Part shown: piece by piece, positions 43,279 through 49,523 of the stretch
Layout of the letters: each line of letters opens with the position of its first letter
How positions within the stretch are numbered: position 1 is the stretch's first letter
Source: Pseudomonas viridiflava
Lineage (GTDB): Bacteria > Pseudomonadota > Gammaproteobacteria > Pseudomonadales > Pseudomonadaceae
NCBI RefSeq assembly: GCF_001642795.1
Contig: NZ_LKEH01000032.1
Coordinates: 1 to 49,523 of the forward strand
DNA length: 49,523 nucleotides
Direction of reading: 5' to 3'
Notes under the pieces: model-generated
The model's input: only the letters and a program-made list of their open reading frames with translations
Databases searched by the model: none
Told to the model about the DNA's origin: nothing
Program-made: the position numbers and the translations under genes

Positions 43279-44373
43279 ATGAGCGCTGTCAATCGCGCGA
43301 CGGTGGAGACGATTCTTCGCCAGTACACCGACCCTTATCTGAATCAGGACCCGCTCAGTGCCGGTTGCGTGCGGGCCATCGACATCGACGGATCGCACGT
43401 CACCCTGCGGCTTGAGCTGGGCTATGCCGCTGACCTGTTCAAGAACGGCTGGGCGCATGTGTTGAAGACCGCGATCGAGAATATCGACGGGGTTTCGGCA
43501 GCGAAGGTCGAAATCGATACCGTGATCAACGCCCACAAGGCGCAGAGTCAGATCCCGGGTCTGGCCAATGTGAAGAATATTGTGGCTGTTGCCTCGGGCA
43601 AGGGCGGCGTCGGTAAATCCACCACGGCAGCCAATCTGGCGCTGGCGCTGTCTCGCGAAGGTGCTCGGGTGGGCATTCTCGATGCGGACATCTATGGCCC
43701 GAGCCAGGGCGTGATGTTCGGCATCCCTGAAGGTACGCGGCCGAAGATCAAGGACCAGAAATGGTTCGTGCCGATCGAGGCGCACGGTATCGAAGTCATG
43801 TCGATGGCGTTCCTGACGGACGACAACACGCCGATGGTGTGGCGCGGTCCGATGGTTTCGGGCGCCTTGCTGCAGCTCGTTACCCAGACTGCCTGGAATG
43901 ACCTGGATTATCTGATTATCGATATGCCGCCAGGCACCGGTGACATCCAGCTGACGCTGGCGCAGAAAGTCCCGGTGGCCGGTGCCGTCATCGTTACCAC
44001 CCCGCAGGACCTCGCCTTGCTGGATGCGCGCAAGGGCGTCGAGATGTTCCGCAAGGTCAATATTCCGGTGTTGGGCGTCGTGGAAAACATGGCCGTGCAT
44101 ATCTGCTCGAATTGCGGACACGCCGAGCATCTTTTCGGTGAAGGCGGTGGCGAGAAGCTGGCGTCGCAGTACGACGTCGAGTTGCTGGCCTCATTGCCGC
44201 TGTCGATGTTGATTCGCGAGCAGGCCGATGGTGGCAAGCCGACAGCGATTGCCGAGCCGGAGAGTCAGATTGCGATGGTGTATCAGGAATTGGCTCGCCA
44301 TGTCGGCGCGCGAATCGTTCTGCAGGAAGCGGCCAGTCCGGCCATGCCGACGATCTCTGTCAGTGACGACTGA
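43279..44373 (+). CDS. mrp: Iron-sulphur cluster carrier ATPase Mrp/ApbC
   Basis: A 364-residue P-loop protein of the Mrp/Nbp35 family. The N-terminal MIP18/DUF59-like domain spans about 90 residues. The deviant Walker A G-K-G-G-V-G-K-S-T is near residue 110. The C-terminal C-S-N-C motif (about residue 277) is the cysteine pair that bridges a [4Fe-4S] cluster between two subunits. It delivers clusters to apo-proteins. It starts 175 bases from divergent metG. Confidence 0.94.
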   Translation: MSAVNRATVETILRQYTDPYLNQDPLSAGCVRAIDIDGSHVTLRLELGYAADLFKNGWAHVLKTAIENIDGVSAAKVEIDTVINAHKAQSQIPGLANVKNIVAVASGKGGVGKSTTAANLALALSREGARVGILDADIYGPSQGVMFGIPEGTRPKIKDQKWFVPIEAHGIEVMSMAFLTDDNTPMVWRGPMVSGALLQLVTQTAWNDLDYLIIDMPPGTGDIQLTLAQKVPVAGAVIVTTPQDLALLDARKGVEMFRKVNIPVLGVVENMAVHICSNCGHAEHLFGEGGGEKLASQYDVELLASLPLSMLIREQADGGKPTAIAEPESQIAMVYQELARHVGARIVLQEAASPAMPTISVSDD

Positions 44374-44460
44374 TCGGTAAGAAAATATCGAGTGTGGGTC
44401 GGCTCGTTCGGCCCCATTCGAATCGACAGCCAAGCCTTGGCTTGAATCGCAGGCAATAAA

Positions 44461-44486
44461 AAACCCCGCTTTTGAGGGCGGGGTTT
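44461..44486. terminator. Bidirectional terminator between mrp and the cold-shock gene
   Basis: AAACCCCGC and GCGGGGTTT form a perfect 9-bp stem flanked by A and T runs on both sides. Confidence 0.9.
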
Positions 44487-44505
44487 TTAAGCAAATCAGT
44501 ACAAG

Positions 44506-44715
44506 TTAGATAACTTGAACTTCTTCAGCTTGCATGCCTTTCTGACCGCGGGTAGCGATGAAAGAAACCTGTTGGCCTTCTTTCAGGCTTTTGAAGCCGT
44601 CGGATTGGATAGCTTTGAAGTGCACGAACAGGTCGTCACCGGATTGTGGAGTGATGAAGCCGAAGCCTTTTTCATCGTTGAACCACTTAACGGTACCAGT
44701 TTGGCGATTGGACAT
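44506..44715 (-). CDS. Cold-shock domain protein (CapB/CspA-like)
   Basis: A 69-residue single OB-fold RNA chaperone. RNP1 K-G-F-G-F-I-T and RNP2 L-F-V-H-F are intact. AGGAG precedes the ATG. Upstream (44716-45034, 319 bases) no gene is seen, consistent with the long structured leader of cold-regulated csp mRNAs. A TTGCTT-N17-TACACG promoter candidate lies on the minus strand near 44825-44855. Two CAGTGAC direct repeats lie in the same region. Confidence 0.95.
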   Translation of the reverse strand: MSNRQTGTVKWFNDEKGFGFITPQSGDDLFVHFKAIQSDGFKSLKEGQQVSFIATRGQKGMQAEEVQVI

Positions 44716-45034
44716 AGTATATCTCCTTGGACAAAGTTAACTGCGGCGTAGGAAGAGCCCTGGCCGAGACTGAGTGCAAAGAGCTGGAAAATTCATGGAG
44801 ATGGTTGGATCGAAATTCAACATCGTGTAGAGATTCTCAGTGACACAAGCAACACAGTGACGCCACCTTAACCCTTTTTGTCGGACGTGCCAATGGTCTA
44901 TTGATGATTATTTCCATTCGCTTCGAAACGGCGGCTCAGGTCTCGCCAGCTATACATATGTTGCCTTTGAACACGTGGCGCAGGCCCGGTAAGATGCCCA
45001 ACATCTTTTTCACCACGCAAATCAGGACATCGCC

Positions 45035-45601
45035 ATGAGCATCAAATCGGACAAGTGGATTCGCCGCATGGCGCAGGAACACGGCATGATCGAGCCCTTC
45101 GTCGAGCGTCAGATGCGTGGCGAAGGTGCCAACCGGCTGATCTCCTTTGGTGTGTCGAGCTACGGCTACGATGTGCGTTGCGCCGACGAATTCAAGGTCT
45201 TCACCAACATCAATTCGGCCACTGTCGATCCGAAAAACTTCGATGAAAAAAGCTTCGTCGATATCAAGAGCGACGTTTGTATCATCCCGCCGAACTCGTT
45301 TGCGCTGGCTCGCACCGTCGAATATTTCAGGATTCCGCGCAACGTCCTGACCATCTGTCTGGGAAAAAGCACCTACGCGCGCTGCGGAATCATCGTCAAT
45401 GTGACGCCGCTCGAGCCTGAGTGGGAAGGCCACGTGACGCTGGAGTTCTCCAACACCACGACATTGCCGGCGAAGATCTATGCCAACGAAGGCGTGGCGC
45501 AGATGCTGTTTCTGGAATCGGACGAAGAGTGCGAGGTTTCCTACAAGGACCGTGGCGGCAAGTACCAGGGCCAGCGTGGCGTCACACTGCCACGTACCTG
45601 A
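45035..45601 (+). CDS. dcd: dCTP deaminase
   Basis: A 188-residue trimeric enzyme that deaminates dCTP to dUTP for thymidylate synthesis. The conserved S-S-Y-G-Y-D-V-R, G-K-S-T-Y-A-R-C-G and T-P-L-E-P-E-W-E-G-H-V-T-L-E segments with the catalytic Glu are intact. Alone in its transcription unit; same neighbours (mrp, metG) as in P. aeruginosa. Confidence 0.96.
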   Translation: MSIKSDKWIRRMAQEHGMIEPFVERQMRGEGANRLISFGVSSYGYDVRCADEFKVFTNINSATVDPKNFDEKSFVDIKSDVCIIPPNSFALARTVEYFRIPRNVLTICLGKSTYARCGIIVNVTPLEPEWEGHVTLEFSNTTTLPAKIYANEGVAQMLFLESDEECEVSYKDRGGKYQGQRGVTLPRT

Positions 45602-45713
45602 TTTTGCCGTTGTTTCCTGTCCCTGAATGGAATTAATGTTCGTTTTCGCACTCTATTGCCTCACATGCATTCGTTTACAGTTGTAGGCGAAGGCCATTGA
45701 TCAGGAGTGACCT

Positions 45714-45926
45714 ATGAAGACAACGTTCAAAACCTCTGAACAGGAAACATCTCCTCCGCTCAACGAGATCGGCCTGCTCGCCTGGTCTCTGATGGCTCAC
45801 ACCGAATTGAACATGGTGGGGGGCGGTGTTCCGGGTCAACCGGATCCTGATACCCCGTCCCCGCAACAGCCGGAGCCCGGTGAACCTACTTTGCCGGACA
45901 AGCCACCACCCGCGCCTGTAGCCTGA
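45714..45926 (+). CDS. Small proline-rich peptide with a double-glycine leader motif
   Basis: A 70-residue peptide. AGGAG lies 6 bases before the ATG and a terminator follows, so it looks like a genuine monocistronic gene. Residues 31-38 read E-L-N-M-V-G-G-G, fitting the E-L-x-x-(I/V)-x-G-G leader that C39 peptidase transporters cleave. The predicted core (32 residues after the glycines) has 13 prolines with Asp, Glu and Gln, and no cysteine. No transporter, modification or immunity gene is adjacent. It could be an exported peptide precursor; the motif may also be chance in a disordered protein. Confidence 0.65.
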   Translation: MKTTFKTSEQETSPPLNEIGLLAWSLMAHTELNMVGGGVPGQPDPDTPSPQQPEPGEPTLPDKPPPAPVA

Positions 45927-45936
45927 TTCCTGAACG

Positions 45937-45962
45937 CCCGCTGCCTTTCGACAGGCAGTGGG
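45937..45962 (+). terminator. Terminator of the small peptide gene
   Basis: CCCGCTGCCT and AGGCAGTGGG pair over 10 bp (one G-T) around TTCGAC, followed by TGTTTTTGTTTTC, 11 bases past the stop. Confidence 0.85.
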
Positions 45963-45992
45963 TGTTTTTGTTTTCAAGCCATTTGACTCGTC

Positions 45993-46649
45993 TCAGGCCA
46001 CGCGCCAGATTGCGCCGTCTCCGGTCACATAAATGGTCGTGCCGATGGCTGGCTGAATATTGAAGCCCCCTGTGAACTCCCCGAACGCTGGCAGCAGACT
46101 GATGCGCTCGCCCAGGTAGAAGCACGCCAGCCGCAGGCTCTGGCGCCCCCGTCCGTGCAGCCGGTAGACCGGATGAACATGCCCGGCCAGAACGTGGTGG
46201 GTCGCGTGCGGGTCCGGTTCATGCTGCAAGGCGAAGGGGCCGAGCAGCAGCGGTTCCGGTACTACATCGATTTTCAGGCTGGATGGCGGATCTCCCGCGC
46301 GCCTGTCGTGGTTGCCGCGGATCAAGGTGATCTTCAATCCTGACCTGCGTTCTCTCCACTCGTGCAGTGTATTGAGCGTACTCAGGGCGTGTGATTCGGG
46401 GGCGTGCAGAAAGTCTCCAAGGAAGATCAGGTGCTCGCAGCGATACTCATCCAGTAATTGATCGAGACGTCGCAGGTTCTCCTGGGTCGTGCCATGCGGC
46501 ACCGGCTGGCCCAGTTTGCGGTAGGCCGCTGCCTTGCCAAAGTGGGCGTCGGCGATCAGCAGGGCGCGTTCGGCCGGGTAGTAAATGGCCTTGTCTGCCA
46601 GCAACCATAATTCCTCGTCTGCCAGCGTGATGGCCATGCAGGGTTTCAT
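45993..46649 (-). CDS. pdeM: Ligase-associated DNA damage response endonuclease PdeM
   Basis: A 218-residue metallophosphoesterase. All metal motifs are present: L-I-A-D-A-H-F-G-K, F-L-G-D-F-L-H, I-R-G-N-H-D-R and L-A-G-H-V-H-P. PdeM works with an Lhr-type helicase, an exonuclease and an ATP-dependent DNA ligase in a bacterial DNA repair module. Its ATG overlaps the helicase stop by 4 bases. An internal ATG at residue 5 is an alternative start. Confidence 0.92.
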   Translation of the reverse strand: MKPCMAITLADEELWLLADKAIYYPAERALLIADAHFGKAAAYRKLGQPVPHGTTQENLRRLDQLLDEYRCEHLIFLGDFLHAPESHALSTLNTLHEWRERRSGLKITLIRGNHDRRAGDPPSSLKIDVVPEPLLLGPFALQHEPDPHATHHVLAGHVHPVYRLHGRGRQSLRLACFYLGERISLLPAFGEFTGGFNIQPAIGTTIYVTGDGAIWRVA

Positions 46650-49135
46650 CGTTCAGGCTCCGGCCCTGCGGCTTTTTCGAGGTCGCGCACCATGCGAGCA
46701 ATGCGGTCGGCCAGTTTTTCCGAGCTGAGGCTTTCGCGAAAGCGCTCCACCAGCAACGGAAACGCCAGCGGGGTGGCACGCTTGATCGTATGCAGATCGA
46801 GCCTGCGGCTGTTGATCTGGCGCAGGGTCTGTTCCAGTCGGACCAGATCCAGTTCCTGGCGCAGCACTTCCTGCTCCGCTTGAGTCAACAGCATGTTGCC
46901 GGCGTCGTACTGCTTGAAAACCTCGAAAAACAGGCCGCTGGAGGCCTGCAATTGACGGTTGCTCTTGGCTGCACCGGGATAGCCTGAAAACACCAGCCCC
47001 GAGATGCGAGCGATTTCCCGAAAACGTCTCAGCGCCAGTTCGCCCGCGTTGAGGCTGGCGATAATGTCAGCCATCAGATCGACTTCCGAAAACAGATCGT
47101 CATCGAGCACCTGCGCCCAATCAAGCTCGCTGGCGCTCAGCAGTTCCAGTCCGTAATCATTGACGGCTATCGAAAACGTCAGCGGCTGGTGTCGACTCAG
47201 GCGCCAGGCCAGCAGGCTCGCCAGCCCCAGGTGCACATGGCGGCCTGCGAACGGATAGAGAAACAGATGCCAGCCTTCACGGGACTTGAGCGTCTCGGCC
47301 AGCAGCGTGTCGCGTTGCGGCAATCCGGACCATTGGCGCTGCACTTCCAGCAACGGTTTGACGGCCTGCATCTCGGGACTGTCAAAGTGGCCGCGCGCGG
47401 CGGCGTCGAATTTCTCCACCACGGCGTCCGCCAGTTCGCTGGACAAGGGCATGCGCCCACCATTCCAGCGCGGCACGGCGGCTTTCTTGCCAGTAGCGCG
47501 TTTGACGTACGCGGTCATGTTCTCGACCCTGACCAGCTCCAGCAGCCGACCGGCGAACAGAAAGCCATCGCCGGGCTTGAGGCGGGCGATGAAGCCTTCT
47601 TCGACGCTGCCAAGCGAACCGCCGCCGCCACCTTTCTTCCAGTATTTGAGGTTGATCGTGGCATCGCTGACGATAGTGCCAACGCTCATCCGGTGGCGAC
47701 GCGCGAGTCGCGCATCGGGCACGCGCCAGATGCCGTGTTCGTCCGGCTCGGCGCGGCGGTAGTCGGGGTAGGCGGTGAGTGAGTGGCCGCCATTGCGCAC
47801 GAAGGCTAGCGCCCATTGCCACTGCTCGTCGCTCAGGTCCCGGTACGCCCAGGCTGTGCGCACTTCCGCCAGCAGCTCATCCGGCACAAAGCCTCCGCCG
47901 AGCGCCACGCTGACCAGATGCTGCACCAGCACATCCAACGGTTGGTGAGGCGATTCTCTGGGTTCGATCATTCGCGCCGCTACGGCGTCATGGGCGGCGG
48001 CCGCTTCCACCAGCTCGAGGCTGTGGGTTGGCACCAGCGTGACGCGCGAAGGGCGGCGAGGCGCGTGCCCCGAGCGACCGGCACGTTGCATCAGACGTGC
48101 AACGCCTTTGGGTGAGCCGATCTGCAGCACGCGCTCCACGGGCAGGAAATCCACGCCCAGGTCCAGGCTGGAGGTGCAGACCACAGCCTTGAGCGAGCCT
48201 TCTTTCAAGGCCCGCTCTACCCAGTCGCGCACTTCGCGGGCCAATGAGCCATGATGCAGGGCGATCAGTCCTGCCCAGTCCGGGCGCGCTTCAAGCAACG
48301 CCTGATACCAGATTTCCGACTGTGCGCGAGTGTTGGTGAACAGCAGGCAACTGGCGCTTTTCTCCACTTCCGCCACCACCTGCGGCAGCATGCGCAGGCC
48401 CATGTGCCCGGCCCACGGAAAGCGCTCAATGGAAGGCGGCAGGAGCGTATCGACCTGCAACTGTTTGACGACCTTGCCTTGAACCGTGACGCCGCCTTCG
48501 CCCAGCAACACCTCCTGTGCGTGCTGCTGATTACCCAGCGTGGCCGAAATGCCCCACACAATCAGTTGTGGATTCCATTGGCGCAAACGGGCCAATGCCA
48601 GTTGCAGCTGGACGCCGCGTTTGTTGCCGATGAGCTCATGCCACTCGTCGACGACAACCATGCGCAACGTGGAAAGCGTCGGCTGGGCGTCGGCGCGGGT
48701 CAGCAGCAGGGTCAGGCTTTCAGGCGTGGTGATCAGTGCCGATGGCAGACGACGCCCTTGTCGGGCACGTTCGCTGCTGCTGGTGTCGCCGGTGCGCAGA
48801 CCCACAGACCAGTTGATGTCCAGCTCGCCCAACGGAGCTTCCAGTGCACGTGCGGTGTCCGCAGCCAGTGCGCGCATGGGCGTGATCCACATGACGCTCA
48901 ATGGTGCGGCGGGCGGCTTTTTCTTGCGGGGTTTGTCTTCGGGCGGGGTTTTGGTGGTGGCGAAGCGGTTAAGGGCCGCGAACCACACCGCATAAGTCTT
49001 GCCCGAGCCGGTGCTGGCGTGCAGCAGGCCGGACTCGCCCTGTTTCACGGCTGCCCAGACTTCCTTTTGAAACGCGAACGCCTTCCAGCCTCGGGCCCGA
49101 AACCATCGCTGAGCGAAATCGTTGGGTCTGCTCAT
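46646..49135 (-). CDS. Ligase-associated DEXH-box helicase (Lhr family)
   Basis: An 829-residue superfamily 2 helicase, the Lhr-core type of the ligase-associated repair module. Walker A is A-S-T-G-S-G-K-T near residue 43, motif II is V-V-D-E-W-H-E-L and motif VI is Q-R-A-G-R-S-G-H. The C-terminal 400 residues are the Lhr winged-helix and DUF4145-free core region (L-F-A-G-R-L-L-E-L-V-R). It heads the visible operon; the ligase and exonuclease genes that usually precede it are not in the 388 bases left of the window, which are occupied by repeats. Confidence 0.9.
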   Translation of the reverse strand: MSRPNDFAQRWFRARGWKAFAFQKEVWAAVKQGESGLLHASTGSGKTYAVWFAALNRFATTKTPPEDKPRKKKPPAAPLSVMWITPMRALAADTARALEAPLGELDINWSVGLRTGDTSSSERARQGRRLPSALITTPESLTLLLTRADAQPTLSTLRMVVVDEWHELIGNKRGVQLQLALARLRQWNPQLIVWGISATLGNQQHAQEVLLGEGGVTVQGKVVKQLQVDTLLPPSIERFPWAGHMGLRMLPQVVAEVEKSASCLLFTNTRAQSEIWYQALLEARPDWAGLIALHHGSLAREVRDWVERALKEGSLKAVVCTSSLDLGVDFLPVERVLQIGSPKGVARLMQRAGRSGHAPRRPSRVTLVPTHSLELVEAAAAHDAVAARMIEPRESPHQPLDVLVQHLVSVALGGGFVPDELLAEVRTAWAYRDLSDEQWQWALAFVRNGGHSLTAYPDYRRAEPDEHGIWRVPDARLARRHRMSVGTIVSDATINLKYWKKGGGGGSLGSVEEGFIARLKPGDGFLFAGRLLELVRVENMTAYVKRATGKKAAVPRWNGGRMPLSSELADAVVEKFDAAARGHFDSPEMQAVKPLLEVQRQWSGLPQRDTLLAETLKSREGWHLFLYPFAGRHVHLGLASLLAWRLSRHQPLTFSIAVNDYGLELLSASELDWAQVLDDDLFSEVDLMADIIASLNAGELALRRFREIARISGLVFSGYPGAAKSNRQLQASSGLFFEVFKQYDAGNMLLTQAEQEVLRQELDLVRLEQTLRQINSRRLDLHTIKRATPLAFPLLVERFRESLSSEKLADRIARMVRDLEKAAGPEPER

Positions 49136-49523
49136 GCGGTTGAAAATGCTCTGAAGGGCGATAATTCAGAGACAGCGGGAAAAGGGTAATAGTTTTAAAC
49201 GGTTATGTATGGCGTGACGCAGCTGGACGCGGAGGGTTTCGAAAGGCGTTTCCACGCAGAGCGTTCATCGCTATGCACAAGTCCGCAAGACGCGCAAAAC
49301 GGGGCCAAAACGAAAGTGTCTGACTGAATGCATACCCCGTGGGAGGCGGCTTGCCGGCGATGGCGTCAGTTCAGTCACTGATAGGTCGCTTCAGAAAAAG
49401 CATCGCCGGCAAGCCGCCTCCCACAGTCCGTGGTCGCAGCAAGACGCGGGTGTAACGCTGAGCGCAAGCATGGGCATGATCGGCGTGCTTGAGATCACGC
49501 TGATCGTTCCTACGCTCCGCGTG
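49136..49523. other. 388-base repeat-rich intergenic end
   Basis: No gene is seen. The stretch contains degenerate GGACGCGGAG/CACGCAGAGCG fragments (about 49228-49268), the REP doublet, and a GATCGTTCC-TACGCTCCGCGTG element cut by the window edge (49502-49523) that belongs to the family at 20 kb. Confidence 0.7.
49339..49424. repeat. REP doublet (BIME-like)
   Basis: 49339-49362 and 49401-49424 are perfect 24-base inverted copies of the unit starting GTGGGAGGCGGC. The 38-base spacer has no coding potential. The same unit occurs at 18034. Inverted REP pairs of this kind are mobilised by RAYT transposases encoded elsewhere. Confidence 0.85.

Overview
The window is chromosomal DNA from a Pseudomonas, most likely of the P. 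syringae group. The evidence is gene content, codon use, and a gene order that follows what I recall of the P. aeruginosa core genome: argF to argG (argF, a 97-residue protein, an oxidoreductase, grxD, bfr, bfd, rnt, pyrC, motY, argG) and dcd, mrp, metG, rnfB, nth plus a small envelope protein. Species assignment is inference; no rRNA, tRNA, insertion sequence, integrase, prophage or CRISPR array was seen.

Layout. (1) 1-1.6 kb: two tandem paralogous genes of unknown function on the minus strand, each preceded by the same promoter-like module. (2) 1.7-11.1 kb: mixed metabolic genes: an OpgC-type membrane protein, a membrane-anchored glutamate-synthase-like FMN protein, a zinc-free L31 ribosomal protein behind a Zur-like box, D-Ala-D-Ala ligase overlapping a Nudix hydrolase, metR divergent from a stand-alone remnant of the MetE N-terminal domain, an exported alpha/beta hydrolase, a FrnE-type thioredoxin-fold protein and GlpM. 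(3) 11.2-18 kb: a complete acidic amino acid uptake system, aatJ-aatQ-aatM-aatP, followed by its two-component system aauS-aauR. A sigma-54 promoter and a perfect TTCGG-N4-CCGAA site upstream of aatJ close the regulatory loop. (4) 18.2-23.8 kb: the glycerol regulon glpF-glpK-glpR-glpD with REP-type repeats on both sides of glpD. (5) 24-35.2 kb: ybaK, an orphan ABC ATPase coupled to argF, a molybdopterin oxidoreductase, grxD, the iron-storage pair bfr/bfd, rnt-pyrC, motY and argG. argF and argG both carry ArgR-type sites; the argG array is three TGTCGC motifs spaced exactly 21 bp.

(6) 35.2-38.1 kb: the only clearly accessory stretch. It is AT-rich and holds a truncated MvaT/MvaU-like protein without a DNA-binding domain, a probably decayed membrane protein, a helix-turn-helix-like protein and 1.26 kb without a convincing gene but with a nested dyad. 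(7) 38.1-45.6 kb: core genes again: a NarL-type response regulator, nth, a solitary soluble RnfB with a long helical tail, metG, mrp, a cold-shock protein and dcd. (8) 45.7-49.5 kb: a small proline-rich peptide with a double-glycine leader motif, then the pdeM-lhr DNA-damage pair without its ligase in view, and a terminal REP doublet.

The observations most worth a second look are the MetE N-domain remnant under MetR, the bacterioferritin that keeps its haem ligand but has lost two ferroxidase ligands, the MvaT-like protein lacking its DNA-binding half, the double-glycine peptide, the solitary RnfB, the tandem paralogs with a duplicated promoter module, and an 11-base word repeated upstream of three unrelated genes.
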